Assembly: GCA_903825305.1 (NCBI GenBank)
Contig: CAIKAC010000023.1
Coordinates: 146,464-210,463, forward strand
DNA: 64,000 bases
Direction: 5' to 3'
From: an uncultured Actinomycetes bacterium
Lineage (GTDB): Bacteria > Actinomycetota > Acidimicrobiia > Acidimicrobiales > RAAP-2
Of the stretch, positions 26,683 to 35,082 are shown piece by piece. Position numbers and translations under genes: made by a program. Position 1 is the stretch's first letter, and every line of letters starts with the position of its first letter. Under the pieces are notes generated by a model. That model did no database searches and had not been told where the DNA came from. It was given only the letters and a program-made list of their open reading frames with translations.

Positions 26683-27741
26683 TTAACCAAGAACTTCAAT
26701 GAACACAGATCTGAGACGTTCCAGATCACTATGAGTGACATGTTCGTCGATGTGATGAGCGAATTCTGGATTCCCTGCCCCAAAATTGGCAGCTGGTATG
26801 CCCATGGCAGAAAATGTCGCCGCATCGGTCCAGCCCAACTTCGCCGACACGGCTCCTCCCGTTGCAGCCACCAGACCACTGATGACGGGGTCCCCCAAAG
26901 CAGGTAGTGCCCCACTGGCAACATCGAGGATCTCCACGCGGTCACCATCATCGCGTAGGTGGCGATCAAGAACCTGTTCACTCAGGGACGCAAGGGCTTC
27001 GGTGGGCGAGCGATCGGGAGCAACGCGAAGATTCAGCGTGACCCACGCTTCGTCCGGCACCGAATTACCGCCGTGTCCTCCCCCAACGCCAACGGCCTCA
27101 ATCTGCTCTCCGAAGGTCACGCCATCGATATCAACGGTGCGCCGCTCGACGAGAGCCAAATCCTCAATCAGGTGGCCCACCCGATGGATGGCGTTGACGC
27201 CCATCCACGGTCGAGCCGTGTGCGCTGATTTGCCTGCCATCGAAATTTTGACGCGCACGCTGCCTTGACAACCAGCTTCGACCAGCGCGTTGGTGGGCTC
27301 CCCCAAAATTGCCACGTCACCTTCTAGCAACTCCGGCTGCGTCGCTTGAATCTCTAACAGGCCACTTTCACTGCGGGCAATCTCTTCGCGAGCATAAAAA
27401 ATCCAAGTGAGGTCATAGCGAGGTGCCCCCAGGTGGGTGGATACGTCCAACATGACCGCAAGCGTTCCCTTCATATCGGCTGATCCCAAACCGAAAAGGA
27501 CGTCGCCTTCACGGCGGGTACTGATACCCGGGGTGTCCACCGTGTCGAGGTGCCCCGCAACAATCACCCTTCGCTCTCGCCCCAAGTTCGTACGCGCGAT
27601 CACGTTGTCGCCGATTCTGATTACCTCAAGATGCGCCACCCCTGAGAGGTAATCGGCAACAAACTGAGCCATGGCTCCTTCGTTGCGACTCACCGAAGGT
27701 ATGGCGACGAGCTCCTGGGCAAGATCAAGAAGATTGATCAC
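26683..27741 (-). CDS. dapE: succinyl-diaminopimelate desuccinylase
   Basis: Removes succinate from N-succinyl-LL-diaminopimelate in lysine and cell-wall synthesis. An M20 metallopeptidase of 352 residues with the AGHLDTVD segment (His64, Asp66), Asp89 in SADMKG, and the catalytic/metal-binding REE pair near 119-120; a dimerisation domain occupies about 165-270. Its length and sequence match the actinobacterial branch. Overlaps dapD by four bases and is the last gene of the leftward dap operon. Confidence 0.9.
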   Translation of the reverse strand: MINLLDLAQELVAIPSVSRNEGAMAQFVADYLSGVAHLEVIRIGDNVIARTNLGRERRVIVAGHLDTVDTPGISTRREGDVLFGLGSADMKGTLAVMLDVSTHLGAPRYDLTWIFYAREEIARSESGLLEIQATQPELLEGDVAILGEPTNALVEAGCQGSVRVKISMAGKSAHTARPWMGVNAIHRVGHLIEDLALVERRTVDIDGVTFGEQIEAVGVGGGHGGNSVPDEAWVTLNLRVAPDRSPTEALASLSEQVLDRHLRDDGDRVEILDVASGALPALGDPVISGLVAATGGAVSAKLGWTDAATFSAMGIPAANFGAGNPEFAHHIDEHVTHSDLERLRSVFIEVLG

Positions 27742-28562
27742 GTTGCGATACCGTGCGTCCTCAGCACCTCGTTGAGCTGAGCCTTATCGTGACGCTCACC
27801 TTCACTCAAGCGCTTCAACACTAAGACACAGGGAAGAAAGAACTCTCCCCCGTTAAATTCCTTGCGGCGTGAGGCACCTACAGCGACTGACCAATCAGGC
27901 ACGTGGCCTCTGCTGATCTCGTCTCCTGTCTCGGCATCAATGACGGGTATGGATGGATTCAAAATGGTGCCTGCTCCAAGGACGGCACCCTTGCCAACTC
28001 GAGCTCCTTCGGTAACCATGCACCGACTGCCGATGAACGCGTCATCTTCGATCACCACGGGAACGGCATTCGGAGGTTCCAATACGCCGCCGATTCCCAC
28101 TCCCCCAGCCAGGTGCACATTCTTGCCAATTTGAGCGCAAGAGCCGACCGTCGCCCACGTATCGACCATGGTTCCCTCGTCAACATAGGCGCCAAGATTT
28201 ACAAAACTCGGCATCAGGACCACGCCAGGAGCTAGGTATGAACCCCATCGGGCAATGGCTCCAGGCACCGCCCGAACGCCGCAAGCGGCATAATCGGATT
28301 TCAATTCGAGTTTGTCGGCGTATTCGAACGGGCCGACCGTCTCTGTCTTCATTGACCGAATGCGAAAGAGCAGCAAAATTGCCTGCTTGGCCCACTCGTT
28401 GACAACAACGGATCCGTCCGCATCAACGTAAGCAACTCGCTCAACACCACGGTCAAGCAGACTTACCGCTTCCATTACAGCTTCCACCGCTGAGGTGTTC
28501 TCAGCAGTTACCGATGAGGCATCAGAGAACAACGATGAAATAGTGGCAGCAATCTCAGGCAT
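27738..28562 (-). CDS. dapD: tetrahydrodipicolinate N-succinyltransferase
   Basis: Adds succinyl from succinyl-CoA to tetrahydrodipicolinate. The 274-residue trimeric hexapeptide-repeat enzyme has the segments VVLMPSFVNLGAYVDEG and DTWATVGSCAQIG that are nearly identical to the E. coli-type DapD, and not the divergent form I know from mycobacteria. The N-terminal helical domain covers about 1-95. It lies between dapC and dapE in the operon. The type of enzyme is worth noting because neighbours follow actinobacterial patterns. Confidence 0.92.
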   Translation of the reverse strand: MPEIAATISSLFSDASSVTAENTSAVEAVMEAVSLLDRGVERVAYVDADGSVVVNEWAKQAILLLFRIRSMKTETVGPFEYADKLELKSDYAACGVRAVPGAIARWGSYLAPGVVLMPSFVNLGAYVDEGTMVDTWATVGSCAQIGKNVHLAGGVGIGGVLEPPNAVPVVIEDDAFIGSRCMVTEGARVGKGAVLGAGTILNPSIPVIDAETGDEISRGHVPDWSVAVGASRRKEFNGGEFFLPCVLVLKRLSEGERHDKAQLNEVLRTHGIAT

Positions 28563-28593
28563 GCCCTCAAGCGTAATGGAGGAAGCCTGTGGC

Positions 28594-29721
28594 CTATTGG
28601 ACTTGATAGGACTTCAGTCGCGTTGCTGCACGCTCAATGAGTTCATCTGGCTGCACCACAGCGATGCGAATGTGATCGGCGGCTGAAGGGCCATAGAACT
28701 CTCCAGGACTCACGATGAGGCCCGCCACGTCCGCCAGCACATTGGTCATCGCCCATGCATCGTCAAATTGCTCGGGGACGCGCACCCAGAGATAAAAGCC
28801 TCCTTCGGGCAAATCACACGGCATGCCCGCTTCGTTGAGTGCCGTGGCCATCAGCTCCAGGCGGTGGCGATAACGCCTACGTTGGAGCACCACGTGCTCA
28901 TCATCATCAAGGGCGATTGCTCCCGCAGCTTGCGCTGGGCCGGGCACCATAAGTCCTGCATGTTGACGAACGCTTCGGAGGTAGCCAACGAGCTCGGGGT
29001 CACCGGCATAAAACCCCACACGGAGTCCAGCAAGGTTTGATCGCTTCGAGAGCGAATGCACGGCAACGACCCCGTCGAGACCTCGCGACAGCATGGTTTC
29101 AGGATCACGAGACCAGGTGAACTCGCAGTAGCACTCATCGGAAAAAACAGGAACGTCATGGGCTCGCCCCCACGTGGCCACAGCATCGAGATCATCGAGA
29201 TATCCCGTCGGGTTTGACGGCGAGTTGCTCCACAGCATCACCGCTCGCCGAGCGTGGTCGGGCTCGATGGTCTCAAGGCATAAGCGTCCGCGCTCAAGTG
29301 GCACCCGCACTGGCGTCAGCCCAGCCAAGGTGGCACTCATCTCATAGGTCGGATAACTCACGTCAGGAAAGAGCACGACATCTCGATCAGGGTTTCTCAA
29401 TGCCAAATATCCAGCTGTTGAAGCCACAAACTCTTTGGTGCCCACGCAGGCCGCGAGTTCCTCCGGGTTCACTTCGACAGCAAAACGCCGCTGAAACCAG
29501 CGACTAACAGCTTCTCGAAGCACTGGACTGCCTGCCGATGTTGGATAGCCCCGCTCGCTCTTCGATGAGCCCAACGTCTCAATTACGGCCTCGAGCGGAG
29601 GATCACATGGGGTGCCGATCGAACAATCGATGCTGCCGCCTTCGTGGCGCGAAGCCAACTTCCGAGCCTCATTGAGCCGTTCGTAGGGATAAGCGGGGGG
29701 TTGAAAACCACGGGCACTCAT
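28594..29721 (-). CDS. dapC: succinyldiaminopimelate aminotransferase
   Basis: PLP-dependent class I/II aminotransferase that converts N-succinyl-2-amino-6-oxopimelate to succinyl-diaminopimelate with glutamate. The 375-residue protein has the NSPSNPTGY segment, the SDECYCEF segment and the PLP lysine in SLSKRSNLAG. The assignment as DapC rests on the actinobacterial DapC-like sequence and on placement between hflX and dapD; other aminotransferase substrates cannot be excluded from sequence alone. Overlaps hflX by four bases. Confidence 0.88.
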   Translation of the reverse strand: MSARGFQPPAYPYERLNEARKLASRHEGGSIDCSIGTPCDPPLEAVIETLGSSKSERGYPTSAGSPVLREAVSRWFQRRFAVEVNPEELAACVGTKEFVASTAGYLALRNPDRDVVLFPDVSYPTYEMSATLAGLTPVRVPLERGRLCLETIEPDHARRAVMLWSNSPSNPTGYLDDLDAVATWGRAHDVPVFSDECYCEFTWSRDPETMLSRGLDGVVAVHSLSKRSNLAGLRVGFYAGDPELVGYLRSVRQHAGLMVPGPAQAAGAIALDDDEHVVLQRRRYRHRLELMATALNEAGMPCDLPEGGFYLWVRVPEQFDDAWAMTNVLADVAGLIVSPGEFYGPSAADHIRIAVVQPDELIERAATRLKSYQVQ

Positions 29722-30998
29722 AGGGTCACCTCGAATTCGCGAAACTTTCCTCGACCAGCAGCGTCAAGCACCACATCCATGACTGTTGCGTCATCGTCAC
29801 GCTCAACGCCAATAACTTCACCTTCTCGGTGAACCGCCGCAATGATGTCGCCACGATCATGGGGCACTCGAAGACGTGCGACACGGTCAGCTACCCGCAG
29901 TCGATCGGCCATGGCGCGAAGCAGTCCATCAATCCCCTCCCCCGCTTGCGCCGATAGCGCTAAGGAGCCCTCATGATTGGCCACCAGAATTGCCGCCTCT
30001 TCGGGGTCTCGATCCGCCTTATTGAACACCATCAACACGGGAACATCATTCGCACCGATTTCGCGCAGCACTTCGTCCACCGCGCGAATTTGGAGTTCTG
30101 GATCAGGACTCGATGCATCGACCACATGGATCAGCAGATCTGCGAGCTGTACGGAATCCAGCGTCGAGCGAAACGCTTGAATCAATTCATGAGGCAATTT
30201 AGAAACAAAACCAACGGTGTCGGTGAGGAGCACCGTCTCTCCACCTGGCAAGGCCATTTGGCGAGTTCGAGGATCTAGGGTTTCAAAGAGTCGATCAGCT
30301 GCTGGCACCCCAGCGTCCGTGAGGCGATTCAACAAGGTTGATTTACCGGCGTTGGTGTAGCCAACCAAGGTCACTTCTCGTCGTCGCCCCCGACTGCGCT
30401 GAGCGCGTTGGGTCGAACGAATCTTCGTAACCGCTTTAAGTTCGGCCTCGAGCTTGTGCATGCGACGCACTAATCGTCGACGGTCAACCTCGAGCTGCGT
30501 TTCACCAGGACCCCTCGTCCCGATGCCACCGGCTTGCTGGCTCAAGCCTTGACCTCGACCGCGAAGCCGTGGCAATCGATATCGCAACAGGGCTAATTCA
30601 ACTTGGGCTTTACCTTCTGGGCTTCTCGCATTCTGGGCAAAAATGTCGAGAATGACCGCGGTGCGGTCAATGGCGGTGCGGCCCAAGAGCCGTTCGAGGT
30701 TGCGCTGCTGGGCCGGACTCAAACTGTGGTCAAAGACCACCGTGTCAACGTCATGATACAGACAGAGGTCGTGCAGTTCACGGGCCTTTCCCGAACCGAT
30801 GTAGGTGGCAGGATCCGGCGCATCTTTGCGCTGAATTAGCCGATCGACGACGTCGGCTCCAGCGGTAAGGACCAAGTTCTCGAGCTCGTCGAGTTCATTG
30901 GCGAGGACGTCGGGATCAGTTCCGGGGAAAATAACGCCAACCAAGATGATTCGCTCTCGAAACGTACGTTCGATCAGCGTGCTTGGGAAGTAGGTCAT
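29718..30998 (-). CDS. hflX: ribosome-associated GTPase HflX
   Basis: Splits stalled or heat-damaged ribosomes. The 426-residue protein has the HflX N-terminal domain (about 1-190) with GKARELHDL and a Gly-rich RLRGRGQGLSQQ segment, then a G domain with VGYTNAGKST (P loop), TVGF and NKAD. It lies between dapF and dapC, overlapping both by four bases, a placement also seen in mycobacteria for dapF-hflX. Confidence 0.95.
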   Translation of the reverse strand: MTYFPSTLIERTFRERIILVGVIFPGTDPDVLANELDELENLVLTAGADVVDRLIQRKDAPDPATYIGSGKARELHDLCLYHDVDTVVFDHSLSPAQQRNLERLLGRTAIDRTAVILDIFAQNARSPEGKAQVELALLRYRLPRLRGRGQGLSQQAGGIGTRGPGETQLEVDRRRLVRRMHKLEAELKAVTKIRSTQRAQRSRGRRREVTLVGYTNAGKSTLLNRLTDAGVPAADRLFETLDPRTRQMALPGGETVLLTDTVGFVSKLPHELIQAFRSTLDSVQLADLLIHVVDASSPDPELQIRAVDEVLREIGANDVPVLMVFNKADRDPEEAAILVANHEGSLALSAQAGEGIDGLLRAMADRLRVADRVARLRVPHDRGDIIAAVHREGEVIGVERDDDATVMDVVLDAAGRGKFREFEVTL

Positions 30999-31795
30999 GA
31001 ACTCCGCTCAAGCGTGGCAACAAGATCGGCAATGTGATGCGTTTGGCCAGAAAGCCAGGCCTCGCCTTCGACGATTCGAACACTGAGCGGCCCACCGGGG
31101 TTGTGGACGACGACGTCTGCGTCGGTGAGCCCCATGGCGTGGCTCGCAAGTGTTGCCGCCACGGAACCAGATCCACACGCCAAAGTGGGACCAACACCTC
31201 GTTCGTACACGCCCAACTTCATCTCATTGCGGTTGAGAATTTGAATGAACTCTACGTTGATACCACCACTGCGCACCTGTTGGAGCGATTCACCCTCACG
31301 GTCGATATCGATGGATTGCACATCATCAACCACACGAACCAAATGAGGGTTGCCCACCGATACATACGCTTCGTGGGCATCAGCGACAAGCGATTCGATA
31401 ATCGGGTGTCCCATCGAGGCTTCAGCCTGGGCGACGGAGCCAACAGGGTCATCGCAGGAGACTCGACGTAGCCCCGCGCCGGTCATTACGGAAAAAGATC
31501 CCGCAGCGACGACGCCGGCTCGCACTACCGCGTGGGCTACGCATCTCAGGCCGTTGCCCGAGATCTCCGCAAAGGATCCATCTTGATTCAGGAGCGCCAT
31601 CGTCACATCGCCGCCACCAGAGGGTCCCGTCACGGTAATGAAGCCATCGGCGCCGATCCCGGATTGGCGATTGGTTAGTGCGATCACTTCATCGGGCGTG
31701 ATCTGTACCCGATTTTCGAGGTCGAGCATGATGAGGAAATCGTTTCCCGCCCCATCAAATTTCGAAAGGCCAATCTGGAAAGATTGCTGCTCCAT
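30995..31795 (-). CDS. dapF: diaminopimelate epimerase
   Basis: Interconverts LL- and meso-diaminopimelate. The 266-residue protein has the two catalytic cysteines, Cys85 in SGNGLRC and Cys207 in LACGSG, at the usual spacing, plus the GAGNDF segment near the N-terminus. It overlaps hflX by four bases and lies 28 bases after miaA. Confidence 0.95.
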   Translation of the reverse strand: MEQQSFQIGLSKFDGAGNDFLIMLDLENRVQITPDEVIALTNRQSGIGADGFITVTGPSGGGDVTMALLNQDGSFAEISGNGLRCVAHAVVRAGVVAAGSFSVMTGAGLRRVSCDDPVGSVAQAEASMGHPIIESLVADAHEAYVSVGNPHLVRVVDDVQSIDIDREGESLQQVRSGGINVEFIQILNRNEMKLGVYERGVGPTLACGSGSVAATLASHAMGLTDADVVVHNPGGPLSVRIVEGEAWLSGQTHHIADLVATLERSS

Positions 31796-31823
31796 ATCTC
31801 TCTATTCTCTCACTGATTGTGAC

Positions 31824-32747
31824 CTAGGAACCGCTCAGCACCGTGCTCAGCGTGTCTCGAAGTTCCTCTAGGGATTCACACCAGCGAATACGGGGGTCTC
31901 TGCGAAACCAAGACCGTTGTCGCCGGGCAAACTGCTTGGTTGCTCCAACCGTGGACTCAGTAGCCTCCTCGAGCGAGCACTCCCCCCGCCGCCAGGCCAT
32001 GAATGGTTGATAACCAATAGCTTGTGCTGCTGTGCGAGACAGCCCATCGGGCCTTGCCAACAGCGCATCAATCTCATCAGCGAAGCCTTGGTCCAGCCAG
32101 CCGGCAACCCTGGACGCAATGGCTTCATCGATTTCTTCAATGGGGCGCGCAATGCCGAGTTGCACGATGTCATTGGGTGGATAGGACTCAAGGCCTGGAC
32201 CGAAACTAGAGAACGGACGGCCACTACCCAAGCAAACTTCGAGCGCTCTCACGATGCGTCGAGCATTGCTCGGCTCCATACGAGATGCTGCGAGGCCGTC
32301 GAGCTGCTTGAGTTGTTCATAAAGCCGTGGCAGATCCGCTTCGACTTGTGCTTCAAGATCTAGACGAATCGACGGATATTGCTTAGGGATATCGAGTCGA
32401 TCAAGTACCGCTCGGTGATAGAGGCCCGTTCCACCGACCAGCACACTGTGGCGACCTTGCGTGTTGAGGTCATCGAGGACGCTCCACGCCTGCTCTTGAA
32501 ACCACGACGCCGTCGCTTCTTCGTGGGGATCAAGCAAGTCAATCAAGTAGTGATCAACGACATCGCGTTGCCATTGGGATGCCTTGGCGGTGGCAATATC
32601 CATTCCTCGATAGACCGCCATCGAATCCACCGACAGCAGTGCGGTGTCGCCACGCTCTTTAGCCACCTCAAAGGCTATTTGCGACTTTCCGCTTGCGGTC
32701 ATCCCGACCACGGCCACCGTCGTCAGGGTGCTAACTCCGTACCTCAA
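31824..32747 (-). CDS. miaA: tRNA dimethylallyltransferase
   Basis: Adds the dimethylallyl group to N6 of A37 in tRNAs reading UNN codons. The 307-residue protein has the P loop GMTASGKS near 15-22, the SVDSMAVYRGMDIATAK segment and the GGTGLYHRA segment. The start is uncertain: TTG at 32747 gives the length used here and overlaps the miaB end by 17 bases; a GTG at 32717 (ten codons later) is an alternative. The product acts on the same nucleotide as MiaB, encoded just upstream. Confidence 0.93.
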   Translation of the reverse strand: MRYGVSTLTTVAVVGMTASGKSQIAFEVAKERGDTALLSVDSMAVYRGMDIATAKASQWQRDVVDHYLIDLLDPHEEATASWFQEQAWSVLDDLNTQGRHSVLVGGTGLYHRAVLDRLDIPKQYPSIRLDLEAQVEADLPRLYEQLKQLDGLAASRMEPSNARRIVRALEVCLGSGRPFSSFGPGLESYPPNDIVQLGIARPIEEIDEAIASRVAGWLDQGFADEIDALLARPDGLSRTAAQAIGYQPFMAWRRGECSLEEATESTVGATKQFARRQRSWFRRDPRIRWCESLEELRDTLSTVLSGS

Positions 32748-34119
32748 GCCGGCGCTTCACCCGAGTGGGCTCGACCAGTGCGACCTGCTCGCCTTCGAGG
32801 TGATGAGGGGCGCCGTGGGTAATCTTCACATCCACAATGGCTCCTGCTTGCAGCGCTTGGGCGTCGTGAGGTGCGTAGTGAACGAGCTTGCCTTGGGTGG
32901 TGCGCGCCGCAGCCACGTCCCCGTTGCGGCGACTCGGCCCTTCAACCATGACTCGCTCCACCATGCCAACGCGTGCCTCGTGCTTGAGGAGTCCCGAACG
33001 TTGCACCACGGCATCGAGGCGAGCGAAGCGATCGCCGATGACGTCAGGGTCGACGAACTGCTCAGTCATGGCTGCGGCTTGGGTGCCCGGTCGAGGAGAA
33101 AAAATGAAAGTGAATGCCGAGTCGAACTCAGCCTCAGCGGCGACGGCCAAGGTTTGTTCGAAGTCTGCTTCGGTTTCTCCGGGGAAGCCCACAATGATGT
33201 CGGTCGTGACTCCTAGATCCGGTACGGCGTCGCGGGCCATTGCCAACTTTTCGAGGTAGCGCTCTGCGGTATATCCCCGGTGCATCGCCGACAACACGGT
33301 GTTGGAGCCAGCCTGAAGAGGTAGGTGTAGTTGATTGCATACGGCGTCAACTTCGGCCATCGCCGCCACCGTGTCAGGTCGCAAATCTTTGGGGTGTGGG
33401 CTGGTGAAGCGCACGCGTTCAATGCCATCAACTGTCCCGATTTCCCGAAGCAACTGTGCGAAGAGTGGCGAGCGCTTGGTGATATCTCGGCCATATGAAT
33501 TGACGTTTTGGCCCAACAACGTCACCTCTCTGACGCCTCGGCGAGCGAGCACCTCGGCTTCGCGCACCAAGTCATCAATGGGCCGAGACACCTCTCCCCC
33601 ACGCACCGAAGGAACGATGCAGTAGGCACAGGTGTTATCGCAGCCCGTTTGAATGGTCATCCAAGCAGTGTGTGAGGCTTCTCGAACTGCATTCAGCGCC
33701 AGACTTGGATCAAGGTCCCCTTCGGGATCGGGCGCATCAAGAATTTCAACCTGTGGCCCATCCGTAACGGCTTTACGCAACAAGCCAGCCGTAGAGCCAA
33801 GGTTGTGTGTTCCTACGACAACGTCAACCCAACCAGCGCGATCCAATACGCCTTCTCGATCCTTTTGCGACAAGCACCCCGTCACGGCGATTTGCATGCC
33901 AGGCTTCTCGGCCTTCGTCGTGGCGAGATGGCCCAAGGTTCCATAGAGGCGATTGTCGGCATTCTCTCGAATGCAGCAGGTGTTGAGTACAACCACATCG
34001 GCCGATTCCAAATCTTCGGTCGGCTCCATGCCATCAGCTACGAGCATGCCAGCAAGACGTTCCGAGTCATGCTCGTTCATCTGACACCCGAAGGTTCGAA
34101 TCAAAAACTTCTTAGCCAC
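32731..34119 (-). CDS. miaB: tRNA-2-methylthio-N6-dimethylallyladenosine synthase
   Basis: Radical-SAM methylthiotransferase that modifies i6A37 in tRNA, following MiaA. The 462-residue protein has the N-terminal cluster cysteines (Cys12, Cys48 and one in VTGCLSQ), the radical-SAM CxxxCxxC in CDNTCAYC, and a C-terminal TRAM domain. Starts with GTG 6 bases after a TAGAAT hexamer, without a Shine-Dalgarno; probably the first gene of miaB-miaA-dapF-hflX-dapC-dapD-dapE. Confidence 0.96.
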   Translation of the reverse strand: MAKKFLIRTFGCQMNEHDSERLAGMLVADGMEPTEDLESADVVVLNTCCIRENADNRLYGTLGHLATTKAEKPGMQIAVTGCLSQKDREGVLDRAGWVDVVVGTHNLGSTAGLLRKAVTDGPQVEILDAPDPEGDLDPSLALNAVREASHTAWMTIQTGCDNTCAYCIVPSVRGGEVSRPIDDLVREAEVLARRGVREVTLLGQNVNSYGRDITKRSPLFAQLLREIGTVDGIERVRFTSPHPKDLRPDTVAAMAEVDAVCNQLHLPLQAGSNTVLSAMHRGYTAERYLEKLAMARDAVPDLGVTTDIIVGFPGETEADFEQTLAVAAEAEFDSAFTFIFSPRPGTQAAAMTEQFVDPDVIGDRFARLDAVVQRSGLLKHEARVGMVERVMVEGPSRRNGDVAAARTTQGKLVHYAPHDAQALQAGAIVDVKITHGAPHHLEGEQVALVEPTRVKRRLEVRS

Positions 34120-34125
34120 CGTACG

Positions 34126-34131
34126 ATTCTA
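34126..34131 (-). promoter_or_regulatory. -10-like hexamer, leaderless start of miaB
   Basis: TAGAAT on the minus strand, 6 bases before the GTG at 34119. Close match to the bacterial -10 consensus and probably the main promoter of the seven-gene operon. Confidence 0.55.
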
Positions 34132-34152
34132 CGGTGTGCGACCGCAGTCGAA

Positions 34153-35019
34153 TCAGATCAGGCCTCTGGCGTCTTCTCCGACCACCAAGCCTCTGCGATC
34201 AGCGCGCAAGACACTCGCTTTTCCTTCCACCCCGAACTCGGTGAGTGCGGCCTCGGCACCCTTCAACACCCCCGCTGCTTCGCCTGGTCCACAGATCGCC
34301 AGCAGGCTCGGTCCAGCACCCGACCAGCACGATGCTCGAGCCCCAGCGCGGTCGAGGGCTTTAAGCAGATCGGCTGACTCGGGGAACATCGGCGTGCGAT
34401 AGCTCTGGTGAAGACGGTCTTCGGTGGCTTCATGACTCAAAAATCGATAGTCAGCCAAACCAGCTAAGAGGAGGCTCATGCGACTCAAATTGAATACGGC
34501 ATCCTCCCGAGCAATTTGAGATGGCAGTGCTTTTCGGGCACTTGACGTTGGCAAGGTGCGATCGGGATTAATGAGAACAAATTCAAGTTCCTCATCTAAA
34601 GGCAGCCGGACGACCCGAACATGGTCACCAATAAAACAAGCCCCGACCAATCCCCCAACAACTGACGCCGCAGCATTTTCAGGGTGCCCATCAACGGCGG
34701 CAGCGATTGCCAATGGGTCCGGTGAGCCAGCAGCTGCCGCTGCAGCGGCGGCCAAGGCTGCCGAAGAGCCCATGCCACGAGCCACCGGGATACTTGATCG
34801 CACCGTAATGGCGAGTCGATCGTGGCCCGCTACATCGACTGCCACTTTGGCGGCAAGGTGGCTGGCATTGTCCGAAAGACCCGCGCCTTCTCCCTCGGTG
34901 CGCACGATCAACTTTGATGCAGGCTCAACCTCTACTTGGATGTAGCACTCGAGGGCTAAGGCGAGGGTGTCGAAACCGGGACCGAGGTTGGCAGAACTTG
35001 CAGGGGCGCTAGCGAGCAT
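34153..35019 (-). CDS. thrB: homoserine kinase
   Basis: GHMP-family kinase that phosphorylates homoserine in threonine synthesis. The 288-residue protein has the N-terminal SSANLGPGFD motif, the ATP loop PVARGMGSSAA and the C-terminal SGAGPS motif. It is not next to thrA or thrC. A TAGGGT hexamer lies 6 bases before the ATG, with no Shine-Dalgarno. Between miaB and ftsK. Confidence 0.9.
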   Translation of the reverse strand: MLASAPASSANLGPGFDTLALALECYIQVEVEPASKLIVRTEGEGAGLSDNASHLAAKVAVDVAGHDRLAITVRSSIPVARGMGSSAALAAAAAAAAGSPDPLAIAAAVDGHPENAAASVVGGLVGACFIGDHVRVVRLPLDEELEFVLINPDRTLPTSSARKALPSQIAREDAVFNLSRMSLLLAGLADYRFLSHEATEDRLHQSYRTPMFPESADLLKALDRAGARASCWSGAGPSLLAICGPGEAAGVLKGAEAALTEFGVEGKASVLRADRRGLVVGEDARGLI

Positions 35020-35025
35020 CTTCTC

Positions 35026-35031
35026 ACCCTA
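35026..35031 (-). promoter_or_regulatory. -10-like hexamer, leaderless start of thrB
   Basis: TAGGGT on the minus strand, 6 bases before the ATG at 35019. Confidence 0.5.
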
Positions 35032-35082
35032 GGCCAGCGACGAGGGGCCGTGAATGTTGCAAAACCGAACCATTGCTACGTC